Positions 8,802 to 16,543 of a stretch of 64,000 nucleotides of DNA are shown one piece after another. The translations under genes and the position numbers were made by a program. The DNA is from Alistipes dispar (lineage in GTDB: Bacteria > Bacteroidota > Bacteroidia > Bacteroidales > Rikenellaceae). The notes beneath the pieces were generated by a model. The model saw nothing but the letters and a program-made list of their open reading frames with translations, was not told the DNA's origin and did not search any database. Location: positions 840,001 to 904,000 of the forward strand of contig NZ_AP019736.1 in the NCBI RefSeq assembly GCF_006542685.1, in the 5' to 3' direction. How positions within the stretch are numbered: position 1 is the first letter of the stretch; each line of letters opens with the position of its first letter.

Positions 8802-11800
8802 ATGAACATCTCCGAATTGAGCATCCGGCGGCCCGTCATGGCCACGGTGCTGACTATCATCATCCTGCTGTTCGGCGTCATCGGATACACCTACCTCGGC
8901 GTGCGCGAATACCCGAGCGTGGACAACCCGATCATCTCCGTGACATGCTCCTACCCGGGCGCCAACGCCGACGTGATCGAGAACCAGATCACCGAGCCGC
9001 TCGAGCAGAATATCAACGGCATTCCGGGCATCCGCTCCATGTCGAGCACCAGCCAGCAGGGGCAGAGCCGCATCACCGTCGAGTTCGAGCTGTCGGTGGA
9101 TCTCGAAACCGCGGCCAACGACGTGCGCGACAAGGTGTCGCGCGCGCAGCGCTACCTGCCGCGCGACTGCGACCCGCCGACCGTGGCGAAGGCCGACGCC
9201 GACGCCACGCCGATCCTCATGGCCACGATCCAGAGCGACAAACGTTCGCTGCTCGAGCTGAGCGAAATCGCCGACCTGACCGTCAAGGAGCAGTTGCAGA
9301 CCATCAGCGACGTCAGCTCGGTCGAGATCTGGGGCGAGAAACGCTACTCGATGCGCCTGTGGCTCGACCCTGCGAAGATGGCCGGCTACGGCATCACGCC
9401 CGTGGACGTCAAGGAGGCGCTCGACCGCGAGAACGTCGAACTGCCGTCGGGCAGCATCGAGGGCAACACCACCGAGCTGACGATCCGCACGATGGGCCTG
9501 ATGCACACCACGCAGGAGTTCAACGACCTGGTGATCCGCGCCGACGCGGGCCGCATCATCCGCCTGAGCGACATCGGCCGCGCCGAACTCGGTCCGCAAG
9601 ACACGCGCAGCTACATGAAGATGAACGGCGTGCCGATGGTCGGCATCGTCGTCATCCCCCAGCCGGGCGCCAACCACATCGACATCGCCGACGAGGTTTA
9701 CCGCCGCATGGAAACCATGCGCAAGGACCTCCCCGAGGACGTGGTGACGGGCTACGGATTCGACAACACGCGTTTCATCCGCGCCTCGATCGACGAGGTG
9801 AAGCAGACCGTTTACGAAGCCTTCGTGCTGGTCATCATCATCATCTTCCTCTTCCTGCGGAACTGGCGCGTGACGCTCATCCCCTGCATCGTGATCCCCG
9901 TCTCGCTCATCGGCACGTTCTTCCTCATGTACCTGGCGGGCTTCTCGATCAACGTCCTCTCGATGCTGGCCGTGGTGCTCTCGGTGGGTCTGGTCGTGGA
10001 CGACGCGATCGTGATGACCGAGAACATCTACATCCGCATCGAACGCGGCATGACGCCTTTCGAGGCGGGCATCGACGGCGCGAAAGAGATCTTCTTCGCC
10101 GTGCTCTCCACCTCCGTGACGCTCATCGCCGTCTTCTTCCCGATCGTCTTCATGGAGGGCACGACCGGCCGCCTGTTCCGCGAGTTCAGCCTCGTGGTCT
10201 CCGGCTCGGTGCTCATTTCGACTTTCGCGGCCCTCACGGTGACCCCGATGCTCGCCACCAAGCTCCTCGTCCGGCAGGAGCGCAAGAGCTGGTTCTACAA
10301 CAAGACCGAGCCGTTCTTCGTCGGCCTCAACAATTTCTACAGCCGTTCGCTGGCGGCCTTCCTGCGCCGCCGCTGGATCGCCCTGCCGCTGGTCGGCGCG
10401 ATGGTCGTGCTGATCGGCCTGCTCTGGAGCACGATCCCCACGGAGATGGCCCCGCTCGAGGACCGCTCGCAGATCACGATCAACACCCGCGGCTCGGAGG
10501 GCGCGACCTACGAATACGTCCGCGACTACACCGAGGACATCAACCGCCTGGTCGATTCGCTCGTCCCCGAAGCCGAGGCCACGACGGCCCGCGTGTCGAG
10601 CGGCAGGGGCAATATCCGCATCGCCCTGAAGGACATTTCCGAACGCAGCCGCAGCCAGATGGAGATCGCCGAGGAGCTGTCGGCCGCCGTGCGCGCGAAG
10701 ACCAAGGCACGCGCCTTCGTGCAACAGCAATCGACCTTCGGCGGACGCCGCGGCAACATGCCCGTGCAGTACGTGCTCCAGGCCACCTCGATCGAACGCC
10801 TGCAGGAGGTGCTGCCCGAGTTCATGAAACGCGTTTACGAAAGCCCTGTCTTCCAGATGGCCGACGTGGACCTGAAGTTCAGCAAGCCCGAGGCGCGCGT
10901 GACGATCAACCGGGACAAGGCCAACCTGCTCGGCGTCAGCGCGCAGGACATCGGCGAGACGTTGCAGTACGGACTGAGCGGTCAGCGCATGGGCTATTTC
11001 TACATGAACGGCAAGCAGTACGAGATTCTGGCCGAGATCAACCGCCAGCAGCGCAACAAGCCCGCCGACCTCAAGTCGATCTACGTGCGCGGCGACGACG
11101 GCAAGATGATCCAGCTCGACAACCTCATCACGCTCGTCGAGACGGTCGCCCCGCCGCAGCTCTACCACTACAACCGGTTCCTCTCGGCCACGATTTCGAG
11201 CGGACTGGCCAAGGGCAAGACCATCGGGCAGGGACTCGACGAAATGGACCGCATCGCCGCCGAGGTGCTCCACGACGACTTCCGCACGGCGCTGGCCGGC
11301 GACTCGAAGGAGTTCCGCGAAAGCTCGTCGAGCCTGATGTTCGCCTTCCTGCTGGCCATCCTGCTGATCTACCTCATCCTGGCCGCGCAGTTCGAGAGTT
11401 TCAAGGACCCGCTGGTCATCATGCTCACCGTGCCGCTGGCCATCGCCGGAGCGCTCGTCTTCATGTGGGGCACGGACCAGACGATGAACATCTTCAGCCA
11501 GATCGGAATCATCATGCTCATCGGTCTGGTGGCCAAGAACGGCATCCTGATCGTCGAATTCGCCAACCAGAAGCAGGAGGCCGGCGAGGAGAAGATGGCG
11601 GCCATCCGCGACGCGGCGCTGCAACGCCTCCGCCCGATCCTGATGACCAGCGCCTCGACGATCCTCGGCCTGCTGCCGCTGACCGTGGCCACGGGCGAGG
11701 GGGCCAACGGCCGTATCGCCATGGGTATCGCCGTGGTGGGCGGCATGCTCGTCTCGACGCTGCTGACCCTCTACATCGTGCCGGCGATCTACAGCTATGT

Positions 11801-11843
11801 CTCGACCGACCGGAGCAAACGAACGAAAAACGAAGCACTATGA
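8802..11843 (+). CDS. RND multidrug efflux permease (HAE1/MdtB-like)
   Basis: A second RND antiporter, 1013 residues, clearly a different lineage from the minus-strand pump. It starts MNISELSIRRPVMATVL. It has the TM4 Asp pair (GLVVDDAIVMTEN), the TM10 Lys (LVAKNGILIVEFANQ) and two periplasmic porter loops. It resembles the MdtBC/OqxB-side groups rather than AcrB, but the substrate is unknown. Its TGA overlaps the ATG of the downstream channel gene, indicating translational coupling. Confidence 0.96.
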   Translation: MNISELSIRRPVMATVLTIIILLFGVIGYTYLGVREYPSVDNPIISVTCSYPGANADVIENQITEPLEQNINGIPGIRSMSSTSQQGQSRITVEFELSVDLETAANDVRDKVSRAQRYLPRDCDPPTVAKADADATPILMATIQSDKRSLLELSEIADLTVKEQLQTISDVSSVEIWGEKRYSMRLWLDPAKMAGYGITPVDVKEALDRENVELPSGSIEGNTTELTIRTMGLMHTTQEFNDLVIRADAGRIIRLSDIGRAELGPQDTRSYMKMNGVPMVGIVVIPQPGANHIDIADEVYRRMETMRKDLPEDVVTGYGFDNTRFIRASIDEVKQTVYEAFVLVIIIIFLFLRNWRVTLIPCIVIPVSLIGTFFLMYLAGFSINVLSMLAVVLSVGLVVDDAIVMTENIYIRIERGMTPFEAGIDGAKEIFFAVLSTSVTLIAVFFPIVFMEGTTGRLFREFSLVVSGSVLISTFAALTVTPMLATKLLVRQERKSWFYNKTEPFFVGLNNFYSRSLAAFLRRRWIALPLVGAMVVLIGLLWSTIPTEMAPLEDRSQITINTRGSEGATYEYVRDYTEDINRLVDSLVPEAEATTARVSSGRGNIRIALKDISERSRSQMEIAEELSAAVRAKTKARAFVQQQSTFGGRRGNMPVQYVLQATSIERLQEVLPEFMKRVYESPVFQMADVDLKFSKPEARVTINRDKANLLGVSAQDIGETLQYGLSGQRMGYFYMNGKQYEILAEINRQQRNKPADLKSIYVRGDDGKMIQLDNLITLVETVAPPQLYHYNRFLSATISSGLAKGKTIGQGLDEMDRIAAEVLHDDFRTALAGDSKEFRESSSSLMFAFLLAILLIYLILAAQFESFKDPLVIMLTVPLAIAGALVFMWGTDQTMNIFSQIGIIMLIGLVAKNGILIVEFANQKQEAGEEKMAAIRDAALQRLRPILMTSASTILGLLPLTVATGEGANGRIAMGIAVVGGMLVSTLLTLYIVPAIYSYVSTDRSKRTKNEAL

Positions 11844-13348
11844 ATATGAAACGAGGATTGATTACGCTGCTGGCGGCCCTTCTCTGCATCGCGGCCGCCG
11901 CCCAGGAACGACAACCGCAGCCCGGACACGCGGAGACGACGCACGAAACGGGAACGGAACGGCCCGCAGCGGACGACGTGCGCCCGGAGGCGGCATCCGC
12001 CCCGCTGCGCTCCGGGAAACCCGGCTCCGGCGCGAAAGGCGGTCCGACGGACGGACGGATCGCCCCCGTACCGGCCGCCGCGCCGGCCGCCGGGGAGGTG
12101 CTTTCGCTGCGCGAATGCCTCGAAAAGGGGCTCGAACGCAACTACGACATCCGCATCGTCCGCAACGAGGAGCGCATCACGGACAACGACGCCACGGCGG
12201 CCAACGCCGGGATGCTCCCCACGATCGACCTCTCGGCCGGTTACGGAAGCAACGTGAACCGCATCCGCACGACGCCCCGCGAAGGCGACGTCACGACCGC
12301 AAAAGGCGTTTACGACGGAACGTTCGACGCCGGGGTGGCGCTCAACTGGACCCTCTTCGACGGGTTCCGCATCCGAGCCGACTACCGCAAGTTGCAGGAA
12401 CTGAAAGAAAAAGGAGCCTTGCAGACCCGTCTCACGATCGAGGATTTCATCGCCTCGTTCACGGCCGAATACTACAATTTCGTGCAGCAGACCCTGCGCC
12501 TCGAGAATTTCCGCTACGCGATGGCGCTCTCGCGCGAACGGCTCCGCATCGCCGAGGCGTGGTATCACGTGGGCAGTTCGGCACAGCTCGACGTGTTGCA
12601 GGCCCGCGTGGACTTCAATGCCGACAGCTCGCAGTACATGTCGCAGCAGGAGGCCGTCGTGGCCTCGCGCATCCGGATCAACGAGCTGCTCGCCAACGAA
12701 GAGCTGGACCGCAGGTTCCTCGTGCGCGACACGGTCATCGCCATCGACGACGCCCTGCAATGGGACGTCCTCGTGGCTGAGACCCGCACGGCGAACGCCG
12801 AGCTGCTGATGGCCGACCGCGACAACGCGATCTCCGAGCTGGAGTTGCAGAGCATCCGCTCGCGCAACTACCCCTACCTGAACCTCACGGCCGGCTACGG
12901 CTACACACACAACCGCTACGGCAGCGGCACGACGCGGATGCGCGGCCAACTGGGACTGAACGCCGGATTGCAGGTGGGCTTCACGATCTTCGACGGCAAC
13001 CGCCGCCGCGAACAGCGCAACGCCCGCCTCAACGTCGAGAACACGCAGCTCACGCGTCTGCGGCTCGAACAATCGCTCATGGCCGACCTGTCGAACTTCT
13101 GGCAGGCCTACCGCAACAACCTCGAAGTGATCCAGCTCGAACGGGAGAACCTCGTCGCGGCACGCGAAAACTACCGGATCGCCATGGACAGGTATCTGCT
13201 GGGCGACCTCTCGGGAATCGAGATGCGCGAGGCGCAGAAGAGCCTGCTCGACGCCGAAGAGCGTATCCTGACGGCGCAGTACAACACCAAGCTGTGCGAA
13301 ATCTCGTTGCAGCAGATCAGCGGCAACGTCACGGCTTACATGCAATAA
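11840..13348 (+). CDS. TolC-family outer-membrane channel of the second RND system
   Basis: Outer-membrane efflux protein of 502 residues. A signal peptide (MNMKRGLITLLAALLCIAAAA) is followed by about 65 residues of Ala/Pro/Gly/Glu-rich, probably disordered sequence before the first TolC repeat (LSLRECLEKGLERNYDIRI). The two helix-rich OEP repeats then follow, with the typical GYGYTHNRYGSG beta segment between them. The ATGA overlap with the RND gene fixes the start. The disordered insert is longer than in most TolC proteins. It is not a lipoprotein, unlike the minus-strand counterpart. Confidence 0.92.
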   Translation: MNMKRGLITLLAALLCIAAAAQERQPQPGHAETTHETGTERPAADDVRPEAASAPLRSGKPGSGAKGGPTDGRIAPVPAAAPAAGEVLSLRECLEKGLERNYDIRIVRNEERITDNDATAANAGMLPTIDLSAGYGSNVNRIRTTPREGDVTTAKGVYDGTFDAGVALNWTLFDGFRIRADYRKLQELKEKGALQTRLTIEDFIASFTAEYYNFVQQTLRLENFRYAMALSRERLRIAEAWYHVGSSAQLDVLQARVDFNADSSQYMSQQEAVVASRIRINELLANEELDRRFLVRDTVIAIDDALQWDVLVAETRTANAELLMADRDNAISELELQSIRSRNYPYLNLTAGYGYTHNRYGSGTTRMRGQLGLNAGLQVGFTIFDGNRRREQRNARLNVENTQLTRLRLEQSLMADLSNFWQAYRNNLEVIQLERENLVAARENYRIAMDRYLLGDLSGIEMREAQKSLLDAEERILTAQYNTKLCEISLQQISGNVTAYMQ

Positions 13349-13896
13349 CCGCACGGACGCGACCCACGCCCGTGTGCGGCCCGGGCCGGCGCATTCCGGC
13401 ATCCGGTCCGAATCCCGTTACCACGTCCCGCCCCGGCCGCCGACCCCGTGCCGGGGCGGAACCGTTTTTCCAAGAGCCGATTCCACGAACGAGACCACGG
13501 CCCCCCCCCGTTACCGGCCCGGTTCGGGCACATCGCCCGCCCCGGGGACCATTCCACCCCTGCCGCAGCGCCTCTCCGGCTGCTGCCCTCCCCCCGCCAA
13601 CCGCCCGCACATACGATGCCCCGCCCGGTCCTTATCCCCTCCGGCCACTGTCCCTGCCGCCTGCTGTCCCTGCCTCCCACACATACGGCGCCCGGTCCGG
13701 ATCCAGCCCCGGTCCGCCCCATTTTCCCTATTCCCTTCGCTCCGTTCTCTCTTTATTCCGCTTATTCCGCCTCTTTTTCCCGCCTTCTCCTCCGCGCGTT
13801 TCCCTTTCTGTAAATATTTTCCATTGGAAATTTGTTTTATCGGAAAACAATTTCTACCTTTGTCTCGTTATCACTTACGAACAACGACGAGAACGC
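13349..13896. other. Pyrimidine-rich intergenic region before the thioredoxin gene
   Basis: About 550 bases without a credible gene. From roughly 13430 to 13830 the plus strand is strongly C- and then C/T-rich. It includes a run of nine C at 13501-13509 and a long polypyrimidine stretch about 13720-13810. Open frames here give only Pro/Arg-rich translations. A promoter occupies the last 70 bases. Confidence 0.6.
13831..13862 (+). promoter_or_regulatory. Promoter of the thioredoxin gene
   Basis: TTTG (13831-13834) and TACCTTTG (13855-13862) with 20 nt between them match the Bacteroidota -33/-7 arrangement very well. The predicted leader before the ATG at 13897 is about 30 nt. The surrounding 13810-13860 is AT-rich against a GC-rich background. 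Confidence 0.8.
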
Positions 13897-14352
13897 ATGA
13901 AAAAACTGATGGCGGCCGCACTGGCCCTTCTGACGCTCACGGGCGTCTGCGAAGCGAAAGCGAATGACAACAAAAACCAGAAAACGAATATGAAAACGAT
14001 CGCACTGAACAAGGCCGATTTCCTGAAGAAGGTGGCCGATTACGAAAACAATCCCGAAACGTGGAAATACCTCGGCGACAAGCCCGCGCTCATAGACTTC
14101 TACGCCACGTGGTGCGGCCCCTGCAAGGCGCTCGCTCCGGTGCTCGAGGAGCTGGCGGCCGAATACGGGGACCGGATCTACATCTACAAGGTCAATACCG
14201 AGGAGAGCCAGGACCTCGCCGCGGCCTTCGGCATCCGTTCGATTCCGACGCTGCTCTTCATCCCGCTCGAGGGCGATCCGCAGATGGCCGTCGGAGCCAT
14301 GCCCAAAGCCACGCTGAAAGCCAATATCGACCGGATTCTGCTCGGCAAGTAA
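13897..14352 (+). CDS. Exported thioredoxin-like protein
   Basis: A 151-residue thioredoxin fold with the classical active site WCGPC (C73, C76). The ATG at 13897 gives a signal peptide (MKKLMAAALALLTLTGVCEA) and so a periplasmic location. An internal Met at 32 (MKTIALNK) would make a cytosolic form, but the promoter spacing and good signal peptide favour the long form. The cis-Pro motif SIPTLLF and the thioredoxin C-terminal helix are present. Likely a thiol reductase or exchange protein of the envelope. A ferredoxin gene starts 2 nt later. Confidence 0.9.
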   Translation: MKKLMAAALALLTLTGVCEAKANDNKNQKTNMKTIALNKADFLKKVADYENNPETWKYLGDKPALIDFYATWCGPCKALAPVLEELAAEYGDRIYIYKVNTEESQDLAAAFGIRSIPTLLFIPLEGDPQMAVGAMPKATLKANIDRILLGK

Positions 14353-14354
14353 CG

Positions 14355-14540
14355 ATGGCGTTTACGATCGACCCCGGGCTATGCCCGCAGAACCACCGCT
14401 GCCCGCTCGTCGCGGCATGTCCCGCAGGGGCCATCTCGCAGGAAGGGTTCGCCCTTCCGGAGATCGACCCCGGGCGGTGCGTCGAATGCGGTCTGTGTGC
14501 GGCCGCCTGCGGCAGACAGGCCGTCCGCGAACGCAACTGA
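14355..14540 (+). CDS. Small 4Fe-4S ferredoxin-like protein
   Basis: A 61-residue cytosolic iron-sulfur protein. The C-terminal motif is regular, C-x2-C-x2-C-x3-C (C42, C45, C48, C52). The N-terminal motif is altered, C-x5-C-x5-CP (C10, C16, C22) instead of CxxCxxCxxxCP. One cluster, C42/C45/C48 plus C22, looks intact; the second may be absent or atypical. The last Cys is followed by Gly, not Pro. It lies between the thioredoxin and MarR genes, separated by 2 and 12 nt, so probably co-transcribed. The electron partner is unknown. Confidence 0.8.
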   Translation: MAFTIDPGLCPQNHRCPLVAACPAGAISQEGFALPEIDPGRCVECGLCAAACGRQAVRERN

Positions 14541-14552
14541 CCCCGACCCAAG

Positions 14553-14906
14553 ATGGAGCGACTTTGCAAGATACGCGACCTGCAACACGCCGTGGCCCGC
14601 TTCGAGGCGGCTTTCGAACGCCGCTACGGACTGTGCCTGAACGAAGGCATGACGCTCTGCACCCTCTCCAGAAGCGGGCGGCTCTGCCCCGGGGAGCTGG
14701 GCGAACGGCTGGGACTGACCCCCTCGAACACCTCGAAAGTGCTCCGCGCCGTCGAATCCAAAGGACTCGTGAAGCGCGAACCGGGCTGTGCGGACCGCCG
14801 GCAAATGTACTACTCGCTGACCGGGGAAGGGCGTGCGCTGCTGGCCGCGCTCGACTGCCGGGAGGTGGAGATTCCCCCGCTGCTGCGGGAGCTGCTCGGC
14901 GAGTGA
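14553..14906 (+). CDS. MarR-family transcriptional regulator
   Basis: A 117-residue winged-helix protein. The central region carries the MarR fold: GELGERLGLTPSNTSKVLRAVESKGLVKREP as helix-turn-helix (about 51-80), then the wing with CADRRQMYYSLTGEG, including the conserved D-R pair. Slightly shorter than typical MarR (about 140), mainly at the C-terminal dimer helix. Three cysteines in the N-terminal half (C5, C29, C36) plus C49 and its place after thioredoxin and ferredoxin genes suggest redox sensing. That is inference. Confidence 0.85.
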   Translation: MERLCKIRDLQHAVARFEAAFERRYGLCLNEGMTLCTLSRSGRLCPGELGERLGLTPSNTSKVLRAVESKGLVKREPGCADRRQMYYSLTGEGRALLAALDCREVEIPPLLRELLGE

Positions 14907-14976
14907 CCGCAGCCGCAAAGGCAGCTCCCTACCGCAGTCCGTCTCGGAACAATCCGCGAACGACGAAAAAAATCCG

Positions 14977-14984
14977 TACCTTTG
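14977..14984 (+). promoter_or_regulatory. -7 element (TACCTTTG) abutting the HAD gene start
   Basis: TACCTTTG is followed by CCGC and then the ATG at 14989, so transcription would begin at or within a few nt of the start codon. No obvious TTTG is seen 20 nt upstream. It indicates a leaderless or near-leaderless mRNA. Confidence 0.55.
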
Positions 14985-14988
14985 CCGC

Positions 14989-15651
14989 ATGGAACCGACC
15001 TCGCGCAAATACCTCTTTTTCGACCTCGACGGCACGCTGACCGACTCGATGCCGGGCATCGCGCGCGCCGTGCAGTACGCCCTGCGCCGTTTCGGAATCG
15101 ACGTGCAGGACCTCGCCACGCTCAAACCGTTCCTCGGTCCCCCGCTGCGCGACTCCTTCATGGAGTTCTACGGCATGAGCCCGGAGGAGGCCGACCGGGC
15201 GGTGGCCGTCTCGCGCGAATATTTCGTCCCGCGGGGCATGTTCGAGAACGAACTCTATCCCGGCATTCCGGAGCTGCTCGCCGCCACGGCGGCCGCCGGA
15301 CGGGTGAACGTCATCGCCACGTCGAAACCCCAGCCTTTCGCCGAACGGATCGCCGCGCATTTCGGCATCGACCGCCACTTCCGCCTCATCAGCGGCAGCA
15401 CGTTCGACGGCCGGCGGAAGACCAAGGCCGACGTCATCCGCCACGCCCTCTCCGCGCTCGGCATCGCCCCCGGCGAGGCGGTGATGATCGGCGACCGCCG
15501 CCACGACGTCGAGGGAGCCGCCGAGGAGGGGCTCCCCGCCATTGCGGTGGAATGGGGTTACGCACCGCCGGGCGAGCTGGAGGCGGCCCGCCCGCTACGG
15601 ATCGTCCCCGACGTCGAAACACTGCGCCGCCTGCTGCTCGGAAACGAATAA
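14989..15651 (+). CDS. HAD hydrolase, phosphoglycolate phosphatase-like
   Basis: A 220-residue haloacid dehalogenase-superfamily phosphatase. Motif I is FFDLDGTLTDS (nucleophile D12, acid D14). Motif II is the Thr/Ser of IATSKPQP. Motif III is a Lys (RKTKADVI), and motif IV is MIGDRRHDVEGA. The alpha-helical cap between motifs I and II marks subclass C1, as in Gph/PGPase. Probable housekeeping small-metabolite phosphatase; the exact substrate is not decidable. The start is set by the -7 box directly upstream and by motif I spacing. Confidence 0.9.
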   Translation: MEPTSRKYLFFDLDGTLTDSMPGIARAVQYALRRFGIDVQDLATLKPFLGPPLRDSFMEFYGMSPEEADRAVAVSREYFVPRGMFENELYPGIPELLAATAAAGRVNVIATSKPQPFAERIAAHFGIDRHFRLISGSTFDGRRKTKADVIRHALSALGIAPGEAVMIGDRRHDVEGAAEEGLPAIAVEWGYAPPGELEAARPLRIVPDVETLRRLLLGNE

Positions 15652-15709
15652 GCGATTGTTTTTCAGCGAGATATTCCGCACCGACTATAATCCGAAACCA
15701 CTCCCGTTC

Positions 15710-15718
15710 GGGGGGGGG
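15710..15718 (+). repeat. Homopolymeric G9 tract
   Basis: Nine consecutive G in the intergenic region upstream of the ABC exporter promoter, about 54 nt before its -7 box. Such tracts can slip during replication. Confidence 0.6.
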
Positions 15719-15749
15719 CGGCTTCTTATTGATTTTCGATAAAAAATAA

Positions 15750-15779
15750 TTGTTTTTCATTTTTTATTCATTATCTTTG
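15750..15779 (+). promoter_or_regulatory. Promoter of the MacAB-TolC-like operon
   Basis: TTG (15750-15752), 19 nt, then TATCTTTG (15772-15779). It lies in an AT-rich island (15720-15780) and predicts a leader of about 70 nt before the ATG at 15854. Confidence 0.75.
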
Positions 15780-15853
15780 TTGCCGGGGATTCCGGGCGGA
15801 GTGACAAATCGTCACATTCGCCGCAAAACAGGACGACGAACAGCGCAAAGACG

Positions 15854-16543
15854 ATGATCAAACTGGAAAACATCAACAAGACCTACAACAACGGCTCGCC
15901 GCTGCACGTGCTCAAGGGCATCGACCTCGAGGTGGAGCAGGGCGAACTGGTGTCGATCATGGGCGCCTCGGGATCGGGCAAATCGACCCTGCTGAACATT
16001 CTCGGCATTCTGGACGACTACGACAGCGGCAGCTACTACCTCGCCGGACGGCTCATCAAGGGACTGTCGGAGACGCAGGCCGCTGCCGCCCGCAACAACA
16101 TGATCGGATATATCTTCCAGTCGTTCAACCTCATCAGCTACAAGAACGCCGTCGAGAACGTCGCCCTGCCGCTCTACTACCAGGGCGTCGCACGGCGCAA
16201 ACGCAACGCCCTGGCGCTCGAATACCTCGACATGCTGGGACTGCGCGACTGGGCCGAACACATGCCCAACGAGATGTCGGGCGGGCAGAAGCAGCGCGTG
16301 GCCATCGCGCGGGCGCTCATCAACAAGCCGCAGATCATCCTGGCCGACGAGCCTACGGGCGCCCTCGACAGCAAGACCTCGCAGGAGGTGATGAACCTGC
16401 TGCGCAGGGTGAACGTCGATATGGGCATGACGATCATCTGCGTCACGCACGAACAGTCGATCGCCGACCAGACCGACAAGATCATCCGCCTGCGCGACGG
16501 CGTCATCAGCAGCATCACCGAAACCGGGCTGGGACAACGATGA
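15854..16543 (+). CDS. ABC exporter ATPase (MacB/LolD type)
   Basis: A 229-residue nucleotide-binding protein. Walker A is GASGSGKST, Q-loop is FQSFNL, signature is MSGGQKQRVAIARAL, Walker B is IILADEPTGALDS (the LolD/MacB/FtsE family form), and the switch His is in VTHEQ. Its stop overlaps the ATG of the first permease (ATGA). With the two permeases it forms a split MacB: in the usual MacB the ATPase is fused to the permease. Confidence 0.95.
   Translation: MIKLENINKTYNNGSPLHVLKGIDLEVEQGELVSIMGASGSGKSTLLNILGILDDYDSGSYYLAGRLIKGLSETQAAAARNNMIGYIFQSFNLISYKNAVENVALPLYYQGVARRKRNALALEYLDMLGLRDWAEHMPNEMSGGQKQRVAIARALINKPQIILADEPTGALDSKTSQEVMNLLRRVNVDMGMTIICVTHEQSIADQTDKIIRLRDGVISSITETGLGQR

Noticed and set aside
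7353..11624. Very long minus-strand open frame opposite the second RND operon
   Set aside because: It is antisense to three clearly homologous genes and has an Arg/His/Asp/Gly-rich composition typical of GC-rich shadow frames.
13374..13830. Open frames reading Pro/Arg-rich polypeptides before the thioredoxin gene
   Set aside because: Several frames on both strands are open only because the region lacks A; none has a family motif and the thioredoxin promoter lies inside the longest.
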